Positions 17,071-27,073 are shown, counted from the stretch's first letter. The stretch is 36,751 nt of DNA from Candidatus Saccharimonadota bacterium (GCA_025927655.1 JAICKY010000008.1:1-36751); one strand, 5' to 3'. Numbers and translations: made by a program. The notes: generated by a model from the sequence alone, not told the origin.

Positions 17071-17427
17071 ATGAATAAAGATACGGAACAAACATCGCTC
17101 GTAAATCAGTCCGAAGTACAGATGCGCAAAGGGCTGCTCGTCTACTGCGTACTGCTGTTATGCAAAGACGGCAAGGTGTACAGCTCAGAAATCATAAAAC
17201 AGCTACGCGCCGCCGAGCTGATCGTGGTGGAAGGCACGTTATACCCATTGCTGAGCCGGTTGCAGCGCGACGGAATTATGGACTACGAGTGGCAGGAATC
17301 AGAACAAGGACCTCCCCGGAAGTACTACTGGCTTACCACAGAAGGCCATGCTCTGCTGGCCACGCTCCAAAACACCTACCGCCGCTTACATACATCAGTC
17401 GAACAACTAGAAAAGGACAAATCATGA
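17071..17427 (+). CDS. PadR-family transcriptional regulator
   Basis: MRKGLLVYCVLLLCKDGKVYSSEIIKQLRAAELIVVEGTLYPLLSRLQRDGIMDYEWQESEQGPPRKYYWLTTEG. Confidence 0.92.
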   Translation: MNKDTEQTSLVNQSEVQMRKGLLVYCVLLLCKDGKVYSSEIIKQLRAAELIVVEGTLYPLLSRLQRDGIMDYEWQESEQGPPRKYYWLTTEGHALLATLQNTYRRLHTSVEQLEKDKS

Positions 17428-18734
17428 ACGAAATACACCACATACATCTTGGGCGGCAAGCCTACACCATTTCGGCTGACGCCTACGGCGAGCTCCAGAG
17501 TTACCTAAAAGCTATCAAAAAAGAGACTGGGCAGGAAGTTACCGACGAAGTCGAACTACGAATATCAGAATTACTGATAGAACGTGGTATAACGGGCAAG
17601 AAAGTCGTACTGCAAAAGGACGTCGATTATTTGAAAGAGCAGCTGGGAACTCCCAGTGATTTCAGCGAGGACGTAAATGAAACCGATGACGAAGCCGAAG
17701 ATGCCGGTGCGGCGCGGCGTTTGTTCCGTGATACCGACAAGGCTATGATTGCCGGTGTTGCGGCGGGTTTGGCGAAGTATCTCGGCATCGACGTTATTAT
17801 CGTGCGCTTGCTGTTTATCGCGCTGATTTTCTTCGGCGGCAGCGGCATACTTGTATACATTGTGTTGTGGCTGCTGGTGCCAGAAGCCAAAACCAATAGC
17901 GAACGATTGCAGATGGACGGTCTGGCGGTTACGGTCAATAACATCAAAGAAGTGATAAACAAAGCAGACGTACCGGGCGCGACCCGCCGGGCTAGCAAGC
18001 TCTTTGGTACGGTTGCGACAAAAATTATCCATGTGCTGTTAGCTGTAGTTGGCATTGGATTTATTATTGCCGGGGTCAGTGCATTGCTAACTGGCGCGGT
18101 GATGACTGTCTACGGATTGGTGCGAGGTTTGCAGGTTGGTTCGGTTACGCTGTTTCCAGTAGGTACGGAACAAGTTGCAGTGCTCATATGTGCATTCGTA
18201 ATCGTCGGCTTGGTTGCAGCGATGGTGATCGCTTCCGGACTGGCGCTTGCTCGGCGCAGATGGTCTATGCCAGGCTGGGCGATTGCTGCAATTGTCGGCA
18301 CGTTCATAGTCGCTGCATCTGTCGGTGGCGGTTATGGCGCTGCTATCGCACCGGCTGTGCAGCGGCGATACCAGGACGTGCAGCATAGCCGCCATATTCC
18401 TATTCAGCCGTTTACCAAACTAAACTTTGTGGGCAACAATGTGTTCTATATAAGCCAGCCTGGCCCTACCAGCGATGTCGAAATCCGCACGCTTGGCAAT
18501 GTTAACACCAGCACTATTAAAGTTACTGAAAAAGATGGCGTGTTAACTATCGATACGACAAAGTTTCATCCGAACGCTGGCTGCAACATCGTGTGTCCAT
18601 TTGGTACGTCGAATACCGAAGTGGTAATACAGACACCCGGCGGTGCCCAAGGAATACCTAGCAATGGGACTCCTAGCACCGAGCTTGAAATGTACGGAAC
18701 CGGCGGCCCGTTCCAGCCTACCTATAATTGGTAA
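17424..18734 (+). CDS. PspC-domain multi-TM protein with adhesin-like C-terminus
   Basis: ATGA overlap with padR; RRLFRDTDKAMIAGVAAGLAKYLGIDVIIVRLLFIALIFFGGSGILVYIVLWLLVPE (PspC). Confidence 0.9.
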   Translation: MNEIHHIHLGRQAYTISADAYGELQSYLKAIKKETGQEVTDEVELRISELLIERGITGKKVVLQKDVDYLKEQLGTPSDFSEDVNETDDEAEDAGAARRLFRDTDKAMIAGVAAGLAKYLGIDVIIVRLLFIALIFFGGSGILVYIVLWLLVPEAKTNSERLQMDGLAVTVNNIKEVINKADVPGATRRASKLFGTVATKIIHVLLAVVGIGFIIAGVSALLTGAVMTVYGLVRGLQVGSVTLFPVGTEQVAVLICAFVIVGLVAAMVIASGLALARRRWSMPGWAIAAIVGTFIVAASVGGGYGAAIAPAVQRRYQDVQHSRHIPIQPFTKLNFVGNNVFYISQPGPTSDVEIRTLGNVNTSTIKVTEKDGVLTIDTTKFHPNAGCNIVCPFGTSNTEVVIQTPGGAQGIPSNGTPSTELEMYGTGGPFQPTYNW

Positions 18735-19212
18735 AGCTGGTAGGGAAGTCTAGATCTTGCGCGCGAATGAGCTGCATCACAGACTGTAAATCGTCTTTGC
18801 TGCTGCTCATGACGCGTACGGCGTCACCCTGAATCTGGGTTTTTACTTTCGGATATTCATCACGAATCAGTTTGGTAATCTGTTTTGCCTTGTCCTGGTC
18901 CAGTCCTTGTTTGAATGGTACTTCTTTGGTCGTCTTTAGGTTGCTTTCCACTATGTCCTTACTGGTATCGAGCGTTTTTTGGCTCTGGCCGCGGGTAGCG
19001 AGTTTTTTGCGGACAATGTCCAGAATGGCGTCGATCTGCCATTCGCCGTTCCCGGTTATCTTTAGGCCCTTTTTGTCGTCCAGCCATTCGATGGCAGCCG
19101 GGGTGCCTTTAAAATCGTAGCGGCTGTCCAGCTCGCGCTGTGTTTGGTCGAACACGTTGTTCATCTCCGCCTTGTCGTAATCACTTTCGATGTCGAAACT
19201 AAAATTTGCCAT
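18718..19212 (-). CDS. yajQ: YajQ-family (UPF0234) nucleotide-binding protein
   Basis: MANFSFDIESDYDKAEMNNVFDQTQRELDSRYDFKGT...; start at 19212 with TATACT 6 nt upstream. Confidence 0.93.
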   Translation of the reverse strand: MANFSFDIESDYDKAEMNNVFDQTQRELDSRYDFKGTPAAIEWLDDKKGLKITGNGEWQIDAILDIVRKKLATRGQSQKTLDTSKDIVESNLKTTKEVPFKQGLDQDKAKQITKLIRDEYPKVKTQIQGDAVRVMSSSKDDLQSVMQLIRAQDLDFPTSFTNYR

Positions 19213-19301
19213 ACGTGTAGTATACGACATGAGGAAAATCATACTATTGGCATTGCCACGGAAGAGCGTAGCAATAAAGTAGCGACCCCTGCTATACTGA
19301 T

Positions 19302-20363
19302 ATGGTAATGACGTATCAAAATCCGAAAGTGCAGGGAGCTGCCGGCCTGCTCAAGGGTCGGTTTGCCGACCTTGCAAACAAGGCTGACATACTAAAAGCC
19401 GTGGAACTGAAGGCGTTGTATGCCGAAATCCCACAATTGCCTGACGATCAGCGTGGTGTGTTTGGCAAAGAGCTGAACATGCTTCGGGCCGAGCTACAGC
19501 AGCTAGTGAATGAGGCTGGCGAGCAAGCAGAAGTGCTGCCCGCGATAGATGTCACTGCGCCGTTCGACGTCAATGTGCCGGCCGACAAACGGCCGTCATT
19601 TTTGCCGAGCCAGCATGGCAGCAAGCATCCGCTCATGACCGAGTTGGAACGGGTCCTCGATATCTTTTACCGCATGGGTTTTAACGCAATCGAATCACCT
19701 GAGATTGATGATGACTATCATATGTTCGGCGCACTGAACTTCCCCGAAGGACACCCGGCGCGCGACGATTACGATACGTTCATGACCACTCAGACCGACA
19801 AAAACGGCAAACCGTTGATTGCACCTGCACACACCAGCACCATGCAGAACCGTGTGCTGCGAAAATACGCCGGTAACCTGGAAAAGGGTGAGCCGATCGC
19901 GTGCCTGATCCCGGGCCGCGTATTCCGCAACGAAGACCTGGATGCCCGCCACGAGCACACGTTTTACCAGCTGGAAGGCGTTTACGTGGGCAAGGGCGTA
20001 CATGCCGGCATGTTGGTAGCAACACTCAAGACGTTTTTGCAGGAATATTATGGCAAAGAACTGGATGTTGCAACTCAGCCATTTTACTTCCCATTCACTG
20101 AACCGAGCTTTGAGTTTTCGCTGTCTTGCCCATTCTGCGACAAAAAAGGCTGTAATGTTTGCAGCTACGCCGGTTGGATTGAGTTGCTGGGCTGCGGCAT
20201 GATCCACCCGAATGTCCTGCGCGAAGCAGGCATGGACCCCGAAGTCTACACAGGGTTTGCCTGGGGCTGCGGCCTGGACCGGCTGGTGCTTATGAAGAAC
20301 AACATCGAAGACATCCGCCATTTCGAAAGCGGCAAACTGGACTTCCTGAGGCAATTCTCATGA
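19302..20363 (+). CDS. pheS: Phenylalanine-tRNA ligase alpha subunit
   Basis: HPLMTELERVLDIFYRMGFNAIESPEIDDDYHMFGALNFPEGHPARD, PAHTSTMQNRVL, GCGMIHPNVL, FAWGCGLDRLVLMK; start could be the ATG at 19308. Confidence 0.95.
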   Translation: MVMTYQNPKVQGAAGLLKGRFADLANKADILKAVELKALYAEIPQLPDDQRGVFGKELNMLRAELQQLVNEAGEQAEVLPAIDVTAPFDVNVPADKRPSFLPSQHGSKHPLMTELERVLDIFYRMGFNAIESPEIDDDYHMFGALNFPEGHPARDDYDTFMTTQTDKNGKPLIAPAHTSTMQNRVLRKYAGNLEKGEPIACLIPGRVFRNEDLDARHEHTFYQLEGVYVGKGVHAGMLVATLKTFLQEYYGKELDVATQPFYFPFTEPSFEFSLSCPFCDKKGCNVCSYAGWIELLGCGMIHPNVLREAGMDPEVYTGFAWGCGLDRLVLMKNNIEDIRHFESGKLDFLRQFS

Positions 20364-20685
20364 GTGATTTAAAAGACCTACTGGCACAGGCCGAGGAAAT
20401 CCGGCTGAAATACCAGGAATTAAATGCAAAGCAAGGCAAAACTGCCTGGGGCGTGCGTGACTATGCAATGGGTTTTGTTGGTGATGTCGGTGACCTGCAA
20501 AAGCTGATTATGGCCAAGGAAAACCTGCGTAACATAGATGATGTAGATGCAAAATTGGCACACAAACTGGCTGATTGCCTGTGGTCGGTGCTGGTCATGC
20601 CAACTACTACGGACTTGATCTGGAAAAGGAATTTTTGAAAACGATGGATGTGATTACCGAACGTATCAACGGAGCGAACGCATGA
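20360..20685 (+). pseudogene. MazG-like nucleotide pyrophosphohydrolase, one-base frameshift near 20599-20601
   Basis: SDLKDLLAQAEEIRLKYQELNAKQGKTAWGVRDYAMGFVGDVGDLQKLIMAKENLRNIDDVDAKLAHKLADCLWSVLVM then, in the next frame, ANYYGLDLEKEFLKTMDVITERINGANA*. Confidence 0.8.
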
Positions 20686-23237
20686 AAATTAGCCTAAACC
20701 ATATCCGATATTACCGCAACCAGTACGACTGGTCGGACGACCCAGCCCCTAGTGGCATCGATGCATTAGTAGAAAAAATTGGCGCGCAACTTGGCGCGGT
20801 CGAAGAAGTCGAAGACCTTGGCCAAAAATATCGGGACATCATAGTGGCAAAAGTCGTAAACTGTGTCGACCATCCTGATAGTGATCATATGCATGTCTGC
20901 AAGATAGACGATGGCGGTAAAGCGCAGGACGCCGAGCGGGATGAAAACGGCCTAGTGCAGGTAGTCTGCGGCGCGCCAAATGTCCGCGAAGGCCTGCTGG
21001 TGGCGTGGTTGCCGCCAGGTTCGACTGTGCCAGAGAGCGTGGGCAAAGATCCATTTGTGCTGGGAGCCCGGGAGCTTCGCGGCGTGATGAGCAACGGAAT
21101 GTTGGCGTCTGCCAAAGAACTGGCGCTCGGTGACAATCATGACGGCATTCTGGAAATTGACGAAGCATCCGCCAAACCGGGTGACGATTTCGCCGCCACA
21201 TACCAACTGGACGACTACATCATCGACATCGAAAACAAGATGTTCGCGCATCGGCCGGACTGCTTCGGCATGATGGGCGTGGCCCGCGAAATCGCCGGTA
21301 TCCAGGGCCAGGCATTCAAAAGCCCGGAATGGTATCGGACCGATGTACTCATCGAGACACCAAGTGCACCGAGCCTGAAGCTGACTGTTCGTAACGAACT
21401 GCCCGAATTAGTGCCACGTTTTGTGGCGGTCGCGGTAGCAGACGTAACGATTAAACCTAGTCCATTGTGGTTGCAGATAAACCTGCTTCGATTAGGTGTT
21501 CGACCAATCAACAATGTGGTCGACCAGACAAACTACTACATGCTTCTGACCGGACAGCCACTTCACGCCTACGACTACGACAAAGTTAGGACGCTCGATA
21601 GTGGTGATGGTGCTACGCTGGTTGTCCGAAATCCGAAACCGGGTGAGAAGATAGGGCTGCTTAATGGTAAGGAAATCGAACCTCGTGCCGAAGCTATTAT
21701 GATCGCCACTGAAACCAAATCGATCGGGGTCGGTGGCGTAATGGGCGGCGCAGAAACTGAAGTTGACGAGCATACCAAAAACATCATTTTGGAATGCGCC
21801 ACGTTCGATATGTACTCTATCCGTCGCACCGCTATGGCACATGGCTTGTTTACCGATGCGGTAACGCGTTTCAACAAGGGCCAGAGCCCGCTGCAGAACT
21901 TGGCGGTCACGGACCGGATTATTCATGACATTCTGGAATCTGCTGGCGGCAAAGTCGCTAGCGAGCTGATTGACATAAACCAAGTTCAGGGCCGGGAATG
22001 GGTCCACCTACCCGTGCCGGTGACTATAGCGTTTATTAATGAACGTTTGGGCTTTAACCTGTCTGCGGATGAAATGAAAACGTTGCTCGAGAATGTTGAG
22101 TTTAGTGTTGCCGTCGATAGTGACACCTTAACCGTAACCGCGCCGTTCTGGCGTACTGATATCGAAACTCGTGAGGACGTGGTAGAAGAAGTCGGCCGCT
22201 TGTATGGGTTCGACAAACTGCCGTTGGAGCTGCCAAAGCGCAGCATTAAACCGGCAGAAAAAGATTCGCTGTTTGAACTAAAGAGCCAGGTGCGTGCTGC
22301 ACTGGCCAAGGCTGGTGCGAACGAAGTACTGACCTACAGTTTTGTGCACGGCGATCTGCTGCGTAAAACCGGGCAGGATCCGGACGAAGCCTTCCAGATT
22401 GGCAATGCGCTCAGCCCGGACCTCCAGTATTACCGCCTAAGCCTGACACCGAGCTTGCTCGATAAAGTCCACATGAACATCAAAGCCGGTTACGACGAAT
22501 TTGCACTGTTTGAAATTGGCAAAACACACGGCAAATCTCAGACCGACGAGGAAGGTCTGCCCAAAGAATTTGAACGGCTGGCATTTGTGTTCGCGGCAAA
22601 TTCCAAGCAGGCTGCCAAGGCGGCAGGCGCTCCTTACTACGTGGCGCGTACTTATTTGGTACAGCTGCTGGAATTGTTCGGTATCTGGGAACGTTGCACG
22701 CTTATTCCGTTGAAAGATGCCGATCTCGGTACACAGCCGTTTTTTCTGCAAGTAGTAAAACCGTTTGACCCTGAACGGGCGGCGGCTATTTATGATGGCC
22801 AGCGAATTTTGGGCGTAGTGGGCGAATATACCGCCAGCACACGCCGGGCGCTGAAACTGCCAGCACACAGCGCTGGTTTTGAATTCGGCCTGAACCTCAT
22901 TTTGCAAAATCCATCAGATGGGAGCGGCTATGCGGCATTGCCGCGCTTCCCGAAAGTTACGCAGGATATTACGGTAAAAGTTCCGGCCAGCGTTTCGTTC
23001 CAATCATTGTTTGATCTGCTACAGACGGAGTTAGCCAAGACGCAGCCAGAACAGGTATTGGCGTCGCTAGATCCTATCGATATCTACCAGCGCGAAGGCG
23101 ATGTTACACACAAGCAGCTTACATTCCGCCTGACAATTGCCAGTTACGAAAAAACCATGACCGATGCCGAAGCCACGAAAGTACTCGATGCGATGGCTAC
23201 GGCTGCCCAAAAGCAATGTGGCGCTGAACGAATATAA
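20682..23237 (+). CDS. pheT: Phenylalanine-tRNA ligase beta subunit
   Basis: tRNA-binding-like N-terminus (VEEVEDLGQKYRDIIVAKVVNCVDHPDSDHMHVCKID), RPDCFGMMGVAREIA, B3/B4, B5 and FDX-ACB-like C-terminus. Confidence 0.95.
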   Translation: MKISLNHIRYYRNQYDWSDDPAPSGIDALVEKIGAQLGAVEEVEDLGQKYRDIIVAKVVNCVDHPDSDHMHVCKIDDGGKAQDAERDENGLVQVVCGAPNVREGLLVAWLPPGSTVPESVGKDPFVLGARELRGVMSNGMLASAKELALGDNHDGILEIDEASAKPGDDFAATYQLDDYIIDIENKMFAHRPDCFGMMGVAREIAGIQGQAFKSPEWYRTDVLIETPSAPSLKLTVRNELPELVPRFVAVAVADVTIKPSPLWLQINLLRLGVRPINNVVDQTNYYMLLTGQPLHAYDYDKVRTLDSGDGATLVVRNPKPGEKIGLLNGKEIEPRAEAIMIATETKSIGVGGVMGGAETEVDEHTKNIILECATFDMYSIRRTAMAHGLFTDAVTRFNKGQSPLQNLAVTDRIIHDILESAGGKVASELIDINQVQGREWVHLPVPVTIAFINERLGFNLSADEMKTLLENVEFSVAVDSDTLTVTAPFWRTDIETREDVVEEVGRLYGFDKLPLELPKRSIKPAEKDSLFELKSQVRAALAKAGANEVLTYSFVHGDLLRKTGQDPDEAFQIGNALSPDLQYYRLSLTPSLLDKVHMNIKAGYDEFALFEIGKTHGKSQTDEEGLPKEFERLAFVFAANSKQAAKAAGAPYYVARTYLVQLLELFGIWERCTLIPLKDADLGTQPFFLQVVKPFDPERAAAIYDGQRILGVVGEYTASTRRALKLPAHSAGFEFGLNLILQNPSDGSGYAALPRFPKVTQDITVKVPASVSFQSLFDLLQTELAKTQPEQVLASLDPIDIYQREGDVTHKQLTFRLTIASYEKTMTDAEATKVLDAMATAAQKQCGAERI

Positions 23238-23389
23238 ACTTTGGCACCGCAGACTAGTTTGATGGTTTTTTACGTGCGCCTCGCCTTTCTGTAATTGAAC
23301 CAAAAATAGTATCGTCTCCAGAACTCATCGGGGTATGGCAGCTGATGGGTTTTGGGTGAAGTCCGCGTGGTCGGTTACAATAGGACGTA

Positions 23390-25180
23390 ATGAAGAGTAT
23401 TTGGCGTATTGTACGTTTTACCGGCAGCTTGTGGCGGTATTATCTGGGGATTTCGGTGTTTACTATTCTGGTGGCGGCCATGACACAGCTTATCCCGCTG
23501 TTCACGAAGGCTGCCATAGACGAAATCACTAAGCCAGCTACGGGCGGCCACGTGAGCATTACGCGCGTAGCAGTCTATGCTACGCTAATATTCGTAGTAG
23601 ATATGGTCCAGAATATCGTCAGTAATATTAGCGGCTATTGGGGCGACATGCTGGCGGCCAAACAACAGCGGTTGCTCAGCAATCGGTACTACGAACAGGT
23701 TATGAGCTTGCCGCAACGCTATTTCGATATGGAGCTGACCGGCACCGTCATCAACCGCATGAACCGCGGCATAAACCAGATCACTGGTTACACACAGACG
23801 CTCAGTAACAACTTTTTGCAGTTTATATTCAGTACCGTCTTTACGCTGGTGATCGTGGCGTACTATTCCTGGCCGGTGGCGCTTATATTGCTCAGCCTGT
23901 ACCCGATTTATATTTGGCTGACGACACTCAGCAACGAACGATGGCAAACGTACCAGAAAGATATCAACCGGGACAGCGATGCAGCCAGCGGCCGGTTTGC
24001 AGAGAGTGTTGGTCAGGTCCGGGTGGTGAAGAGCTTTGTGCAAGAAGCATTTGAGCTGCGTGCGTTTGATAAACTCATGCGTAAGGTTGTCCGTACAACC
24101 AGCCCGCAGAGCAAACACTGGCACAAACATGATGTGCTGCGTCGCAGCGTGCTCGCGGTTATCAATTTTGCACTGTACGCGTTTATATTTGTACAAACCG
24201 CCCGCGGACATTACAGCTTAGGTACCATGGTGCTGCTTATCCAGTACGCGCAGCTTATCCGCATCCCGCTGTTTAGCATTAGTTTCCTGGTGTCCCAGAC
24301 TCAGCGTGCTGTTGCCAATAGCCGTGACTACTTTGCGGTAATGGACGAAGAGCCGGAAATACGCGACCTTACCGGTGCCAAGAAGCTACAGATTACAAAT
24401 GGAGCGATTACCTTTGACCGCGTGCATTTTGGCTACGACGCAGCTGCGCCGGTACTCACCGGCTTGTCTTTTACCGTCAAACCAGATAGCAAAGTGGCAT
24501 TGGTAGGTGAAAGCGGACAGGGAAAGACGACAATTACGAGCTTGCTGCTGCGATTGTACGAAGTAAACCAGGGGGCGATAACTATCGACGGCCAAAATAT
24601 TAATGACGTGCAGCAGGTCTCTTTGCGTCAGAATATTGCCGTAGTGTTCCAGGAGCCAGCGTTGTTTAGCGGCACCATCCGCGGCAATATCGCCTATGCC
24701 CGTCCAGAGGCAACTGACGCCGAGGTTGAAGCTGCAGCAGAGGCTGCCAACGCCCACGAGTTTATCAGTAAATTCGAGCATGGCTACGACAGTGAAATCG
24801 GCGAACGCGGACTAAAGCTGAGCGGCGGTCAAAAACAACGGATCGCTATTGCGCGGGCGCTGCTGAAGGACGCTCCGATACTCATTCTGGACGAGGCTAC
24901 CAGCAGCTTGGACACAAAGAGCGAGCGGCAGGTACAGCAGGCCTTGGAGCGGCTGATGAAGGGGCGCACGACGCTTATCATTGCGCACCGGCTTTCTACG
25001 ATCCAGTCTGTTGATGCAATTGTGACACTGGTCGGCGGTAGCGTGGGCGAAATTGGATCGCCAGAAGAGCTGGCCCGTAGCGGCGGTATTTACTCGCAGC
25101 TGCTAGCGCTGCAACAGACCCATACCGAAGCGAGCAAAAAGAAGCTGCAATCCTACGAAATGGAAATGGCGGAGCTATAA
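23390..25180 (+). CDS. ABC transporter, fused permease-ATPase (exporter type)
   Basis: ALVGESGQGKTTI Walker A, LSGGQKQRIAIARALL signature, ILILDEATSSLD Walker B. Confidence 0.95.
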   Translation: MKSIWRIVRFTGSLWRYYLGISVFTILVAAMTQLIPLFTKAAIDEITKPATGGHVSITRVAVYATLIFVVDMVQNIVSNISGYWGDMLAAKQQRLLSNRYYEQVMSLPQRYFDMELTGTVINRMNRGINQITGYTQTLSNNFLQFIFSTVFTLVIVAYYSWPVALILLSLYPIYIWLTTLSNERWQTYQKDINRDSDAASGRFAESVGQVRVVKSFVQEAFELRAFDKLMRKVVRTTSPQSKHWHKHDVLRRSVLAVINFALYAFIFVQTARGHYSLGTMVLLIQYAQLIRIPLFSISFLVSQTQRAVANSRDYFAVMDEEPEIRDLTGAKKLQITNGAITFDRVHFGYDAAAPVLTGLSFTVKPDSKVALVGESGQGKTTITSLLLRLYEVNQGAITIDGQNINDVQQVSLRQNIAVVFQEPALFSGTIRGNIAYARPEATDAEVEAAAEAANAHEFISKFEHGYDSEIGERGLKLSGGQKQRIAIARALLKDAPILILDEATSSLDTKSERQVQQALERLMKGRTTLIIAHRLSTIQSVDAIVTLVGGSVGEIGSPEELARSGGIYSQLLALQQTHTEASKKKLQSYEMEMAEL

Positions 25181-25183
25181 CAC

Positions 25184-25633
25184 ATGCCACGGCACACAGC
25201 ACGAGCAATTGTGACACATAACAACAAATTGCTGCTTATGGAGCGATGGCGTCCGGGGAAGCATTATTTCTCTGTTCCCGGGGGTGGTATTGAACCGGGT
25301 GAGACTCCGGAACAGGCTGTTGTACGCGAATTGGCCGAAGAAACCAGCTGCGTTGTGCGCCCTGTGCGGTTGCTGTATCTGGTGCGGTTTGAAGATCAAA
25401 CCGAACATTCTGTTTTTCTCTGCGACTACATTTCGGGGGAGCCCCATTTGCCAGCCGATGCACCCGAAGCGATTGAACAACATACTGATAATCGGTTCAA
25501 ACCTGGTTGGGTGGCGCTCCAGGATTTGCCAACCACGCCGTTCTTGGTTTGGGAACCGGTAAAGACGCAGTTGCTGTACGATCTGGAGCATGGGTTTTCA
25601 GAATCGCCGCAGACGCTTGCCCGAAAGGACTAG
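25184..25633 (+). CDS. NUDIX hydrolase
   Basis: GGGIEPGETPEQAVVRELAEETS Nudix box. Confidence 0.93.
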   Translation: MPRHTARAIVTHNNKLLLMERWRPGKHYFSVPGGGIEPGETPEQAVVRELAEETSCVVRPVRLLYLVRFEDQTEHSVFLCDYISGEPHLPADAPEAIEQHTDNRFKPGWVALQDLPTTPFLVWEPVKTQLLYDLEHGFSESPQTLARKD

Positions 25634-25680
25634 AGTGTGTCAGTATAGTAGCAACATAGATAAACGAGGGGAGAGTGTGT

Positions 25681-26214
25681 ATGGCGCGGGTGCGTGAACG
25701 ATTATTTGCAGGGTTCGGAGCCTTTTTATTTTTGGCGAGTGCCTGTGCGCTGACTATTTTTGTTATTTTGCAGCCGGGCTCAGATGACACGGCTAGCCAG
25801 ACGGCCCAGCAAACCTGCGATATTAGTACTCCTGTGTCTGCATCACAAGATACTGCACCTGATGTGTATAAGCCAGATGGCGCTATACCGAAGCTGGAAA
25901 CAACCGATCTGCAGGCGGGCACTGGCGCGACCGCTAAAGCTGGCGATTGTTTGGTTATGAAATACCAGGGCAACCTAGCCTCAGACGGTACGGTGTTCGA
26001 TGAGAACTATACAAAAGCTCAGGCTCTGCAGTTTACGCTCGGCCAGGGCCAGGTTATCCCAGGTTGGGATCAGGGGCTCGTAGGTATGAAGGTGGGGGGT
26101 ACGCGCCGCGTGCTTATTCCATCCGCATTGGGCTACGGGGCACAGGCCCAGGGCAGTATCCCAGCCAATTCAGACTTAGTGTTTGTCGTAAAACTACTCA
26201 AGATTAAAAACTAA
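25681..26214 (+). CDS. Membrane-anchored FKBP-type peptidyl-prolyl isomerase
   Basis: N-terminal TM (LFAGFGAFLFLASACALTIFVIL); FKBP motifs GDCLVMKYQGNLASDGTVFDENY, VIPGWDQGLVGMKVGGTRRVLIPSALGYG. Confidence 0.92.
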   Translation: MARVRERLFAGFGAFLFLASACALTIFVILQPGSDDTASQTAQQTCDISTPVSASQDTAPDVYKPDGAIPKLETTDLQAGTGATAKAGDCLVMKYQGNLASDGTVFDENYTKAQALQFTLGQGQVIPGWDQGLVGMKVGGTRRVLIPSALGYGAQAQGSIPANSDLVFVVKLLKIKN

Positions 26215-26229
26215 GGAGGTTTTTAGTAC

Positions 26230-26589
26230 ATGCAAGATTTTACCCCAGTCGATAGCGTTCCGGAACTCAAAAGCGAAGACCGCGTGCCCGGTACCGGCGC
26301 AATTGTAGACCCGGGCGACACGGTAACTTGTCACTACACAGGCGCAATTGCCAAGACAGGCGAGGTGTTTCAGACCTCGCACGACTTCGGTAAGCCTATC
26401 AGCTTTCCGCTCTCGGGTGTAATTGCCGGTTGGACACAGGGCGTGCCCGGCATGAAGGTCGGTGGCACACGCCGCTTGCTTATCCCTGCGGCTATGGCAT
26501 ATGGCTCTACGCCCCCTTATGGTTCTGGCATCCCTGCCAACGCTGATCTGGTCTTTGATATCGAATTGGTCGCTATCGAGGGGAAATAG
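26230..26589 (+). CDS. FKBP-type peptidyl-prolyl isomerase (no signal/TM)
   Basis: GDTVTCHYTGAIAKTGEVFQTS, GVIAGWTQGVPGMKVGGTRRLLIPAAMAYG; SD aaggagg. Confidence 0.93.
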   Translation: MQDFTPVDSVPELKSEDRVPGTGAIVDPGDTVTCHYTGAIAKTGEVFQTSHDFGKPISFPLSGVIAGWTQGVPGMKVGGTRRLLIPAAMAYGSTPPYGSGIPANADLVFDIELVAIEGK

Positions 26590-26820
26590 AGGAGGGAAAC
26601 AGCTCGCGACTTCATCGCTTGCTCCTAATAGTCTGAAGACTAACCCTGCGCGTGGTATTCATGAACAGATCGAAGGATGGGCGATCTATGTACTAAAAAA
26701 CACTACATATAGCGCTATTGACGATTACGCTTACGCTAGAATATACTAGTAGGTAAGACTTTCAACGACTAAAACTAACACGTTCGGGGAAGCCATAAAC
26801 AACCAGTGGAGGGTTACATC

Positions 26821-27069
26821 ATGGTCAAAAACATCACTATTTTTACGACGACAACGTGCGCATATTGCCCGATGGTTAAGAAGTACCTCGGCGCTAAGGG
26901 CCTGAGCTATGACGAAGTCAATCTGGACACCAACCCGGAGCGCCAACAGGAAGCCCTGGCTATTTCCGGCGCGCTTACGGTGCCGGTAACGGTCATTACT
27001 AAGCAGGATGACACACAGGAAGTAGTAGTTGGCTACAACTTAGCAAAACTGGCACCCGCTGTTGCGTAG
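26821..27069 (+). CDS. Glutaredoxin/NrdH-like thiol oxidoreductase
   Basis: ITIFTTTTCAYCPMVKKYLGAKGLSYDEVNLDTNPERQQEAL..SGALTVPVTVI. Confidence 0.9.
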   Translation: MVKNITIFTTTTCAYCPMVKKYLGAKGLSYDEVNLDTNPERQQEALAISGALTVPVTVITKQDDTQEVVVGYNLAKLAPAVA

Positions 27070-27073
27070 AAGC

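Noticed and set aside
17160-17423. N-terminal part of the 524-aa ORF as an extension of the PspC-domain protein
   Set aside because: Overlaps PadR out of frame; the start at 17424 with ATGA coupling is far more plausible
24481-24540. ABC exporter Walker A GESGQGKTT as unusual
   Set aside because: The Gln falls at a variable position of the P-loop; ordinary ABC ATPase
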